Below, piece after piece: positions 34,101 to 43,785 of a DNA stretch of 64,000 nt. Made by a program: the position numbers and the translations under genes. The notes beneath the pieces were generated by a model. That model was not told the origin of the DNA, did no database searches, and was given only the letters and a program-made list of their open reading frames with translations. Source of the DNA: Chondrosia reniformis (lineage: Eukaryota > Porifera > Demospongiae > Chondrillida > Chondrillidae); the NCBI GenBank assembly GCA_947172415.1, contig OX359201.1, positions 3,472,001 to 3,536,000 of the forward strand. Reading direction: 5' to 3'. How positions within the stretch are numbered: the stretch's first letter is position 1; every line of letters begins with the position of its first letter.

Positions 34101-34501
34101 TTGGCCTCCTGAAGCAGTGCCGTATCAACATGGTTGAACCACACTGCCTTCCAGGGTTTTCTATCAGAGAAATCTCCAGGTTTCTTTCGGAGACAGGCAT
34201 CTTTTGCTTTGCCTAAAAGTTGCATCAGTTGATCATTGCCACTTGTCCTGGGACTAGGATGATCATTTGTAGGAGTTTCAACAGGGGCTGCAGGCAGCTC
34301 ACCATTTTGTTCAGTCACAGCCTGAACTTGGTGAAGCTCCCCCTGCCCCTGGGCTCCCACACCTTCCTCCACAGTCTCAGTTAGGGTGGCTAAACCACAA
34401 GAGTCAGGTTCCACAAGGGTTAGTCTTGAGAGACCTTGACCTCTTCGGATTCTACTAATTCTCGTAGTTAGCGCTACCTTTGTGGTTTTATGGTCTGGCA
34501 T
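31109..34501 (-). CDS. R2-like reverse transcriptase / restriction-like endonuclease
   Basis: An uninterrupted 1130-codon frame. From its N-terminus come the end of the second Myb-like unit (TTRISRIRRGQGLS), a linker, then RT: SWSAPGPDGIHTFWWK (about 360), SAANYRPIACLKTMYK (about 425), IDYEKAYDRVPHKW (about 492), GLFQGDSLSPLLF (about 550) and HLLYMDDLKIY (about 595). After the thumb come a CCHC zinc finger, C-x2-C-x8-H-x4-C (CRECGKAMETVKHILNMC, about 930), and a restriction-like endonuclease core RRPDLVVEDRL...FIIEMSVP (about 1012-1034). RT-CCHC-RLE is the R2/NeSL/R4-type plan: RLE nicks a specific DNA target and RT copies the element RNA there. The first Met is probably internal, since the frame is in phase with the upstream part at 34,511-35,032 beyond a TAG. 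Confidence 0.93.
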   Translation of the reverse strand: MPDHKTTKVALTTRISRIRRGQGLSRLTLVEPDSCGLATLTETVEEGVGAQGQGELHQVQAVTEQNGELPAAPVETPTNDHPSPRTSGNDQLMQLLGKAKDACLRKKPGDFSDRKPWKAVWFNHVDTALLQEANDWVEKEWQEGPRSAWHLNCLVYSVAMAVRGKTTYESQPCNQGRKSDNQKGSKRQEGHISDRKAKGLRFRRLLAWLDVEIARQQNNNPMTKRQKVLRRKLRREFHSLNLNVLIRAQEQTLGKLRVWTLQERRSAERRKFQEQNHLWNTQRKFRMNGNVPTSNEAPSIDVVRDFWTKIVGTVGKVNKDDPGVKEWLKETKKRVGRTSSEGPDSIDETKFRKALKKAKSWSAPGPDGIHTFWWKALPSAQSTLADVLRRVVSGDLSVPDWLTRGRTLLIPKKGDPKSAANYRPIACLKTMYKAVTAYIASELLTYTYTNDLLPMAQRAMRKGRWGCVDCLLLDQSIGLDAKIMGKPLSVAWIDYEKAYDRVPHKWVMKVLKTIKCPGWIRRSIELFSKHWATVLELRTAGKVVRSTPVKYNRGLFQGDSLSPLLFCLAIAPISQVLNRTKGYTLWHNGERNTMSHLLYMDDLKIYAGGPDKLREAMECVEKTSNAIGMRFGVRKCGTAHMQKGKVLAGPDNPERSEESIRSLEKGTTYKYLSLEQLFEVDDSKVKACLINELRRRLHKVWGSHLNGKNAAEASNMLCASLLRYSYPVLKWTQSELPKLDRMVRKIMRKYQCHHYNSAIERVNLPRSQGGRGLCSFPLDHDRAVVNLARYLHTANDPLIAVVVKHQKWLECSKQRRTVLKEARLILRSHGIELEPEMWLKTDPSQNSVREWRRVARELREAQTERLKSNLAEKSHKGSYHRQVTNRESYVWLSEGRLRPQTEALILAAQDDVLHTRWYRNRILKNSSLLMCRECGKAMETVKHILNMCEPKGFSLYKERHDRAILKVLWRLLKEYGFKQKEPWYKLEAKPVYENRAVKILWDPSIPTDDEMTERRPDLVVEDRLCKSIFIIEMSVPTDSNINGRWQEKFQKYQKLAADMRKQFRGYRIKVVPMIIGALGTVDTLLEDLSGIPKLSKSAVEVMRAMQRTVLCSAVRILRRHLSVEGLGPGR

Positions 34502-35032
34502 TTTAGCATTCTAAGCCTGGTACAACCGCTCGGCATACCCCTTTTCCATGGGCTTACTTTCTCGGTAGAGCTCCATTAGGATATTATCCCTCTGAAGGTT
34601 CCAGATCACCCCTTGGATCCTTCTCCTTCTAGAGGCACCTTGCGGTGCATCATTAACCAAATCTAAATCTCGGCTACCCGTTACTTGCAGTACTCCGTCT
34701 CCTACCAAGCTCCTTTTGGCTTGGTAGGTAAGGGTTCGACCAGTCTGAGGCAAATGTGGGTATTTGCTCAGCCATTCCCGCTCTAAACGCTTTTGATAGC
34801 CACCTCTTTTGGGTTCAGATCGCTCAAAGCAATCAATTAGTGCCCTAACCATATCTTCGGTCCAGAGGGCTGGTTGGCCCGTCACGGGGACCGAAGAAGG
34901 GTTATTACATTCAGCTACATCTACCTGTGAGACACCAGTGGAATCACCTATTCTGGTTGACCCAGGGTTTTCTTCACCACTGGTGCACCTAGGCCACAGC
35001 CTGTCTTGAAAATTTTCATTCTCATGGCGCAA
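34502..35032 (-). pseudogene. R2-like protein N-terminus: tandem Myb-like domains, start lost, one nonsense codon
   Basis: This stretch is in phase with the RT frame. It holds two mutually similar Myb/SANT-like units: LWTEDMVRALIDCFERSEPK...GYQKRLEREWLSKYPH and VIWNLQRDNILMELYRESKP...GYAERLYQAW-NAKMPDH. Both share W-x8-L-x3-[FY]-x2-S-x-P...GY-x2-RL. Such domains bind DNA, and in R2 relatives the N-terminus helps choose the target. A TAG (34,511-34,513) replaces the Trp codon TGG of copy 1, and the start ATG of copy 1 is ACG here. R2 elements are co-transcribed with their host locus and may use non-AUG initiation, so the missing ATG need not be fatal; the TAG would be. Confidence 0.8.
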
Positions 35033-35079
35033 CGTAACCCAGTGAAGCTGCCAGACGGGGGGTTAGCCCATGCTGACAG

Positions 35080-35201
35080 GGAGGCTGATTTAGCCACAGG
35101 ATGCCACATGAGGGGCTAAGCACCCTGCTCCGTCGGGGGGTTGAACTGGACAATACCCATCCTCTTGTCAGCTCGGAACCACAGCCTCCAATTCCCACGA
35201 C
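35080..35201 (-). ncRNA. HDV-like self-cleaving ribozyme candidate, R2-like copy 2
   Basis: Minus strand. P1 is GTCGTGGG (35,201-35,194) with CCCCCGAC (35,139-35,132). P2 is GGAGGCTG (35,189-35,182) with CAGCCTCC (35,087-35,080). P4 is CAGGGTGC (35,127-35,120) with GCATCCTG (35,104-35,097). The joint TGGCTAAAT is even closer than copy 1 to the GGCUAAGG-like catalytic joint of HDV ribozymes. Relative to copy 1 it has 13 extra bases between P2 and P3, lost in copy 1 between short GCTG repeats. All pairings are conserved. Confidence 0.62.
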
Positions 35202-38200
35202 ACAACGACAACCTACAACCTAAAACCTACAACCTACAACTAGTACTTACAACTAGTGCATACATATAGTGCATACAACTAGTAAATACAACTAGTTCAT
35301 ACAACTAGTTCATACAACTACCTCATAGAACTAGAGCATACAACTATTACATACAAGTAGTACATATCACTAGGACATACAATATAACTGGAACATACAT
35401 ATATAACTGGAACATAGAAATAGTACCTACAACTAGTACATACAACTAGTGCATACATATAGTGCATACAACTAGTAAATACAACTTGTATTTACAACTA
35501 GTACATACAACTAGTACAAACAACTTGTACATACAACTAGTACATACAACTAGTATATACAAGTAGTCCATACTACTAGGACATACACATATAGCTAAAA
35601 CATACACATATAACTAGTACATAGAAAGAGTACATCCAATTAGTTCATACAAGTAGTACATAAATCTAAAACATACAAGAAGTTCCTACAACTACTACAT
35701 ACAACTTGTATATAACTAGAACATATACTAGTACATTCAACTAGTACATAAAAAGAGTACATACAACTAGTACATACAATTAGTAAATACAACTAGTACA
35801 TACAACTAGAACACATATAGTAAATACAACTAGTTTATTGAACTAGTACATACTACTAGTGCATACAACTTGTATATACAACTATTACATACAACTAGTA
35901 TATACATACTACCAGTTCATACAACTAGTCCATAAAACTAGTACATGTATCTACTACATAGAAGTAGTATATATAACTAGGACATACACATATACCTAAG
36001 ATTACATGGAACTATTAAAGAGAACTAGTTCTTACAACTAGCTCTTACAACTAGTACATACAACTAGCTCTTACAACTAGTACATACAACTAGTACATAC
36101 AGCTAGTACACTCAACTACAACATACAACTAGTCCATACTACTAGTTCATACAACCAGTATATACAACTTGAATATAAAATTATTACATACAACTAGTAC
36201 ACAAAACAGGTACATACAACTAGTACATACAAGTAGTACATATCACTAGGAAATCCACATATAATTAGAACATAGAAATGAAACATTCAACTATTTAATA
36301 CTACTATTACATACAAGTAGTTCATATTAAGAGGACATTCAAATATAACTAGAACATACATATATAACTAGAACATAGAAACAGTACATACAAGTAGTAA
36401 ATACCACTAGTACATATATATAGTACATTCAAAGAGTGCATACAACTGGTAGACACAACTTGTAATACAACTAGTACATAGAACTAGGAGATACAACTTG
36501 TAATATAACTAATACATAAAACTAGTACATTCAACCAATACCTGCAACTAGTCCTTACTACTAGCTCATGCAACAAGTATATCCAACTTGTACATACAAT
36601 TATTACATACAACTAGTACATACAACTAGTACATACAAGTAGTACATATCACTAGGATATTCACATATATCTAGAACATCCACATATAACTAGAACATAG
36701 AAGGAGTAAATACAAATAGTATATACAAGTAGTACACACACATGATACATTCAACTAGTACATACAACTAGTAAATACAACTTGCATAAACAACTAGTAT
36801 ATACAACTAGTACATTCAATTGGTACATACAACTAGTTCATATATCTAGAACATTCACATATAACTAGAACATAGAAGTAGTAAATACAACTAGTATATA
36901 CAAGTATGACATACACATAGTACATACAATTAGTACATAAAAATAGTTAATATAACTTGTATATACAATTAATACATACAATTAGTACATTTAATTAGTA
37001 CATACCACTAGTAGATATTACTAAAACAAACACAGGTAACTAGAACATATAAATATTACATAAAACTAGTATATACCACTAGTAAGTACAACTACTACAT
37101 ACAACTAGGATTTACAACTAGTACATACAAATAGTACAAAGAACTAGTACGGAAAACTAGTACATACAACTAGTTCATAGAAATAGTACATACTAATGGT
37201 TCATATAACTAGAGAAAAAACGAGTACACACAACTAGTACATATAACTAGTACATGCAACTAGTACATGCAACTATTACAAAAAACTATTACATTCAACT
37301 TGTACATACAACTAGTACATACAACTAGTACATACAACTAGGACACACAAATAGTGCATACTACTAATTTCATTCAACTAGTACTTACATCTAATACATA
37401 AAACTTGGTATATTCAACCAGGACATACGATTAGTATATATTACTAGAACATAGACATATAAGTAGTACATAGAAATTGTACATCCAACTAGTACAAACA
37501 ACCAGTACATACAACTACTACGTAGAAATAGTACTTACTATTATTTCACACAACTATTAAATGCAACAAGTACATACAACTAGTTCATACAACTAGTATA
37601 TTTAAATACTACATACAGCTAGTTCTTGCAACTAGTAAAGAGAACTAGTTCTTACAACTAGTACTTACAACTAGTACATACAACTGGTACATTAAACTAG
37701 TACATTCAACCAGTACATGCAACTAGTCCTTACTACCAGTTCATACAACAAGTATATACAACTTGTACATACAACTATTACTTTCAACTAGTACATACAA
37801 CCATTACATATAACTAGAATATACAACTAATACTAACAACTTCTTCATACAACTAGTACATACAACTAGTGCATAACTTGTACATGTAACTAGTACATAC
37901 AACTTGTACATACAACTGATACATACAACTAGTACAAACAGATAATACATTCAACTAGTACTTACAACTAGTCCATACAACTAGTACATACAACTAGTAC
38001 ATACAATTTGTTCATATAACTATATACAACATACCCAAGCAACTAAATCATATAAATAGTTCATACAACTAGTATATATAATTAGAATGTACAACTAATA
38101 CTAACAACTTGTTAATATAATTAGTACATACAACTTGTATATAATTTGTACATACAACTAACACATACAACTAGTACAAAGAACTAATACATAAAAAGTA

Positions 38201-39328
38201 TATGCATCTAGTTCATAGAAATTGTACATATTACTAGTTCATATAACTAGAGAAAACAACGACTACACCCAACTAGTAAATAGAAATAGTACATACAACT
38301 AGTACATAACTGGGACATATAACTAGTCCACCAAGTAGTACATATATCTTGTACATACAACTACTTCGTACAACTAATACACAAAATTAGAACATACAAT
38401 TAGCACATACAACAAATTCATGAACTAGTTCATACAACTACTACATACAACTAACACATGTGACTAGTACATACAACTAGTACATACAACTAGTACCTTT
38501 AAAAAGAACATACACTTATAACTAGAACATAGAAATTTAACTTACAACTAGTACTTACAAGTTATACATAAAACTAGTACATACAACTAATACATATAAC
38601 TAGTTCATAAAACTAGTACATACAACTAGTAAATAGAACTAGTACATAACTACTTCATTTAACTTGTACATACAACTAGTACATACAACTAGTAAACACA
38701 ACTAATACATACAACTATATAGTTCATACAACGTGTTCATACAACTAGTACATCACTAGAACATATCACTAGTACACACAACTAGTACATAGCAATAGTA
38801 CATACAAGTAATACATTAAAAGAGTACATATATGTAGTTCACACAACCAGTACATACAACTAATGCATAAAACTAGTACATATAACTAGAACATACAACT
38901 ACTACTTATAAATAGAACATACATATGCAACTAGAACACATAAATAGTACATACAACTAGTTCAAACAACTAATACATACAACTAGCACATACAACAAGT
39001 CCATACAACTAGTACATACAACTAATACATATAACTAGAACATACAAATGTAAATAGATCATACACATATAACTAGTATATAGAAATAGTGCATACAACT
39101 AGTACATAACTAGGACATATAACTAGTCCACACAGTAGTACATATAACTAGAACACACAACTATTTCGTACAACTAATACACACAATTAGAACATACAAT
39201 TAGAACATGCAACTAGTTCATACTACTAGTTGATACAACTAGTAACAACAACTAGTATGTAACTAGTACATATGACTAGTACATACAACCAGTACATTCA
39301 TCTACAACATACACCTAGTACATACTAC
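35202..39328 (+). repeat. 13-bp satellite, orientation A
   Basis: Begins with CAACGACAACCTACAACC, a CCTACAA-type simple variant, then regular diverged monomers. It contains the right copy (35,563-35,885) of the 324-bp duplication flanking R2-like copy 2. It ends exactly at the telomere-like run. Confidence 0.95.
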
Positions 39329-39352
39329 TAGGGTTTGGGTTAGGGTTAGGCA
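39329..39352 (+). repeat. Interstitial telomere-like repeat (TTAGGG)n
   Basis: CTAGGG-TTTGGG-TTAGGG-TTAGG, about four units with one variant, at an A-to-B polarity switch of the satellite. TTAGGG is the usual metazoan telomere repeat. Confidence 0.85.
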
Positions 39353-41515
39353 CGTTCTAGTGTTATGGAATCGTTCTATGTACTAGTTCTATGCACTAGT
39401 TGTAGAACTAGTTGAATGTACTAGTTGTATGTACTAGTTGTAAGTACAAGTTGTGCGTGCTAGTTATATTTACTAGTTGTATGTAGTAGATGTATTTACT
39501 AACTGGTTGTACTAGTTGTAGGTACTCTTGGTATGTACTAGTGGTATGCGCTGGTTATATTTACTAATTGTAAGTACTAGTTGTATTTACGAGTTGTATG
39601 TACTAGTTGTTTGTACTAGTTGAATTTAGTAGTTATAAGTACAATTTGCATTTACAAGTTTTATGAACTATTTCGATGAACTAGTTGTATGTCCTAGTAG
39701 TATATACTGATTGTATGTACTAGTTGTATGTACTATCTATATATACTAGTTATATTTCTATTTTCTAGTTGTATGGGCTAGTTGTATGTATTAGTTCTAT
39801 TTATTAGTGGTAAGTACAGGTTGTATGTACTAGTGGTATGGACTAGTTGTATACTCTAGTTCTATGTATTACTTGTATTACTATTATATGTACAACTTGT
39901 GTGAACTAGTTCTATGAACTAGTTGCATGAACTAGTTGTAGTCCTTTTTTAAAATTCAAGTTGTAGGTTCTAGTTGTATAAACTGGTTGTGCGTGCTAGT
40001 GTATATACTGGTTATATGTACTAATTGTATGTACTAGTTTAATGTACTAGTTATGTACTAGTTGTATGCACTACTTGTATATACTCATTGAATGTACTAG
40101 TAGTATGTACTAGTAATATGTACTAGTTGTATGTACTAGTTATATGCACTAATTGCATGTACTAGTTTGGAATCACTAGTTATAGGTACAAGTTATATGT
40201 ACTCGTTGAATGTACTAGTAGTATGTACTAGTAATATGTACTAGTTGTATGTACTAGTTGTATGTACTAATTGCATGTACTAGTTGTAATCACTAGTTAT
40301 AGGTACAAGTTATAGGTACAAGTTATATGTACTCGTTGAATATACTAGTAGTATATACTTGTAATATGTACTAGTTGTATGTACTAGTTATATGTACTAA
40401 TTGCATGTACTAGTTGCAATCACTAGTTATAGGTACAAGTTATATGTACTAGTTGTATGTGCTAGGTGTACGAACTAGTTTTACATTCATGTTGAATCTA
40501 CTAGTTATGTACTTGTTTTATATATGCACTAGTTATTCCTACTAGTTGTATGAACTAGCTATATGTACTACTAATATGTTCTAGTTGAATGAACTAGTTA
40601 TATGTACTTGTTGCATGTAGTAGTTATATGTACTAGTTGAATGTACTAGTGGTAAGTACTAGTTTTAATCACTTGTTATAAGCACTAGTTATATGTACTA
40701 GTTATAAATTCTAGTTGAATGTACTTGTTTTATGTTCTAGTTGTATGTACTTGTTGTATGTACTAGTGTATGTACTGGTTATGTACTAATTGTATGTTGC
40801 AGTTATATGTACTTGCTGTATATTAGTTGTATGTACTATTTATAAGTACTAGTTGTATGTGTATATTCTAGTTATATGTTACAGGTGTATGTACAAGTTG
40901 TATATACTAATGGTAATCACTAGTTATAGGTACTAGTTATATATACTAGTTGAATGTACTAGTGGAAATGACTAGTTATAGGTAATAGTTATATGTACTA
41001 ATTGAATGTACTAGCGGTAATCACTACTTATAGGTTCTAGTTCTATGTACTAGCTGTATGTAGTAGGTGTATGTATTAGTTGTATGAACTACTTATATAG
41101 ATTAGTTATATGTATTAATTATATGTACTAGTAGTTATAACTAGTTTTGGGTACTAATTGTACAGACTCGTTATATGTACCAGTTATTTGTACTAGTTGT
41201 ATGTACCAGTTGCATGTACTAGTTGTGTGTACCAGTTGCATGTACTAGTTGTATGTACCAGTTGCATGTACTAGTTGTATATACTAGTTGTATGTACTGG
41301 TTGTACGTACTATTTAAATGTACTAGTTGCATGTACTAGTTATATGGACTATTTATCTGTACTAGTTATATGTACCATTTATATGTACTAGTTATATGTG
41401 TATGATCTAGTGATATGTATTGGTTGTATGTACAAGTTGGTAGATCTAGTTGTATGTACTAGTTGAATATATTGCTTGAATGTTCTGTTTGTATGTACTA
41501 GTTGTATGTACTAGT
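39353..41515 (-). repeat. 13-bp satellite, orientation B, with a roughly 120-bp triplicated unit
   Basis: Starts with CACGTTCTAGTGTTATGGAA, shared with the flank at 61,762. At 40,080-40,445 a unit of about 119-128 bp (ACTCGTTGAATGTACTAG... to TAGGTACAAGTTAT) occurs three times in tandem. It ends at the LINE tail at 41,516. Confidence 0.95.
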
Positions 41516-42005
41516 TATTATTATTATTATTTTTGAAATACACTGGCGAAGGTGCAAAAAAAGCAGAGACAAATGCAAAATGATTAAAATGGTTAAATAG
41601 TTGATACTGAAGACACAATAATGTCTAATTCATGTTTATTGATGTGAGGAATGAGAGTTTGAGTGTCTTCTCTAATTAGATAGTTCACAACAACATCATC
41701 AGTGGAATAGGATTTACAATGCGAGTTTCCATACATACAGTTATACTCTACAAAGCTTGTATTGCAAACTTGAGAGCTGTCCCGAAATACAGAACGGATA
41801 AGTCTAGATGGGTGAGAAGATGCAATTGATAGTAGTTTCTTAAATCTAGAATAAAGGATGTTATAGATACTGGCAGTCAATCCAACAGAGTGGGCAATAG
41901 ATGTATGGCAGTTATAAGGTAGCTTCCAGATTCGCCTGATAACCTTGTTAAATGAAACATTTAGAGATTTGAGGTCAGGGGCATCAAGCCTCCACAATGA
42001 GCAGC
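41516..42005 (-). mobile_element. 5'-truncated LINE, 3' end with (TAA)n tail
   Basis: Minus-strand reading goes from the truncation at about 42,005 to an (AAT)n tail at 41,531-41,517. It encodes only the polymerase C-terminus. It sits exactly at a B-to-A polarity change of the satellite. Confidence 0.85.
41593..42005 (-). pseudogene. LINE reverse transcriptase C-terminal fragment
   Basis: The open frame enters directly from the satellite (CSLWRLDAPDLKSLNVSFN), so no start codon belongs to it. LWRL...SLNVSFNKVIRRIWKLP, HTSIAHSVG and SRFKKLLSIASS are the thumb/connection signature of RT in Jockey/CR1/BovB-like LINEs. It ends with VNYLIRE...STI and a TAA, followed by a short 3' UTR and the tail. 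This is a typical dead-on-arrival copy truncated during target-primed reverse transcription. About 134 of the usual roughly 900-1000 codons remain. Confidence 0.8.
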
Positions 42006-43025
42006 CAACTAGTACATAGAACTAGTACATACAATTAGTACATACAAGTAGTACATTCAACTACTTGAACTAGTTGAAATATACAACTATTACATACAAC
42101 TAGTACATACTCCTAGTTCATATCACTAGGATATAGAAGTACAACTAGAACATACACATATAACTAGACAATTGAAACAGTACATACAAATGGTACATAC
42201 AACTAGTAGATATGACTTGTACATACAACTGGTACATATAACTAGAACATACACAGGTAACTAGAACATATAAATAGTTCATACAACTAGTATATATAAT
42301 TAGAATATACAACAAATACTAACAACTTGTTCATACAGCTAGTACCTACAACTAGTACATAATTTGTACATATAACTAGTACATACAACTAGTACAAAGG
42401 AGTAGTCCATAAAACTAGTACATACCACTAGTACATAAAACTAGTACATACCACTAGTACATACAATTATTACACAAAACTAGTATATACAACTAGTACA
42501 TACAACTAGTACATACAACCAGTTCATTTAACTAGTACATACAACTAGTACATATAACTGGAACATACACAAGTAACTAGAACATATAAATAGTTCATAC
42601 AACTAGTATATATAATTAGAATATACAACAAAAAATAACAACTTGTTCATACAGCTAGTACATTCAACTAGTAAATAATTTGTACATATAACTAGTAGAT
42701 ACAACTAGTTCAAAGGAGTAGTACATAAACCTAGTACATACAACTAGTACCTACAACTAGTACATGCAATTATTACACAAAACTAGTATATACAACTAGT
42801 ACATACGACTAGTACATACACCCAGTTCATTTAACTAGTACACACAACTAGTACATACAAGTAGTTCATGCAACTTTTACATACAACTTGAGTATACAAC
42901 TATTACATACAACTAGTTCATACTATTAGTTCATCCAACTATGACATACAACTTGTACATACAACTAGTACATCCAAGTAGTACATAAAACTAGTACATA
43001 TAACTAGTACATACAAGTAATACAT
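42006..43025 (+). repeat. 13-bp satellite, orientation A, with a roughly 316-bp duplicated unit
   Basis: AACATACACAGGTAACTAGA at 42,246 recurs (one change) at 42,562 with the same succession of variants (ATATATAATTAGAATATACA, then TAACAACTTGTTCATACAGC). Confidence 0.95.
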
Positions 43026-43044
43026 ACTAGAAGTTTTAAACATT

Positions 43045-43252
43045 TTCTACAAAAATAGTGAAGATGTAGGGATGGCATAAAAAGTTGAGAAACAAGAAAG
43101 GGATGTTACACAGTGAAGCATTAGCTGTGCATGAATCATACAACACCCTTGCTTGTAGGATTGATGTATAGCTAATGCTTCACTGTGTAACATCCCTTTC
43201 TTGTTTCCTTAAGTTTTTATGCCATCCCTACATCTTCACTATTTTTGTAGAA
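43045..43252. mobile_element. Foldback/MITE-like inverted repeat, 82-bp arms
   Basis: The left arm 43,045-43,126 and right arm 43,170-43,252 are reverse complements with only a few differences near the middle (about AAGTTGAGAAAC against AACTTAAGGAAAC), around a 43-base loop. Both arms start or end with TTCTACAAAAATAGTGAAGA. There is no coding capacity. It could be a foldback element, a MITE or a palindrome made by a repair event. Confidence 0.75.
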
Positions 43253-43785
43253 GATTTTTAATATTTCTAGTTTCTGTACTTTTTATGGAGCATGGGCTAG
43301 GAATTAGATTCGTATAATTAAAACCATTTTGGTTTCGCAATCTTGGACTGAATATGACGTCATTAAAATGACGACTTTATTGAGGCCTTGACTATAGGGT
43401 CATGAAAATCGGCATGCCCAATAATAGCGTTATCGCTCTCGCTCTTGCAAAAGAATACAGCGCGGAAAATTTGCATCGGTTTTGTGTAACAATTAGTCCA
43501 AAAACTTATATAATTTTTAAGTTATGGCTGGCGAAGAAGAATAAGAAAAATAAGAAGAATAATAAGAAGAATATGAAGAAGACGAAAATGGGAATTTTTA
43601 AAGTTTGTTATTTCGCCAACGGTACATAGGGTATGTATATTGTATATTTAGCTATACACAGCCTTATTTTGTCGATTTACGGCAAATTTCGGGATTATGC
43701 TCCTAAACCGATGTATGGGGAAAACGAAAAAAACGTGTCAACCCTACATAGGGAGTACTACCGTACTCCCTGATTACTATGTCAT
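43253..43785. other. Unique-looking segment next to the foldback
   Basis: About 530 bp of non-satellite DNA. It contains a CRE-like TGACGTCA at 43,355-43,362, a purine-rich GAAGAATAAG tract at about 43,535-43,585, and near its right end an inverted repeat, AGGGAGTAC then GTACTCCCT (43,748-43,770). A 75-codon plus frame (43,402-43,629) has a Lys/Asn-rich end caused by the purine tract; I see no reason to call it a gene. It may be the rest of the element bounded by the foldback. Confidence 0.5.

Larger units (their letters stand above)
30838..35201 (-). mobile_element. R2-like (RLE) LINE, copy 2, nearly full length
   Basis: The element reads on the minus strand from the predicted ribozyme start at 35,201 to the 3' end TTCTAAAG at about 30,839. 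It has an HDV-like 5' fold, one long protein frame, a 3' UTR with the hairpin at 30,878-30,901, and no poly(A). It lies in an A-oriented satellite block, so relative to the satellite it has the same orientation as copy 1. Both copies pass from TTTCTAAAGTA straight into TATGNNCTAGTTG-like monomer sequence at the 3' side. No clean target duplication is visible. Confidence 0.92.

Noticed and set aside
43402-43629. Lys-rich 75-codon frame as a gene
   Set aside because: Its end is a translated purine tract (AAGAATAAG repeats), with no motif and no support from context.
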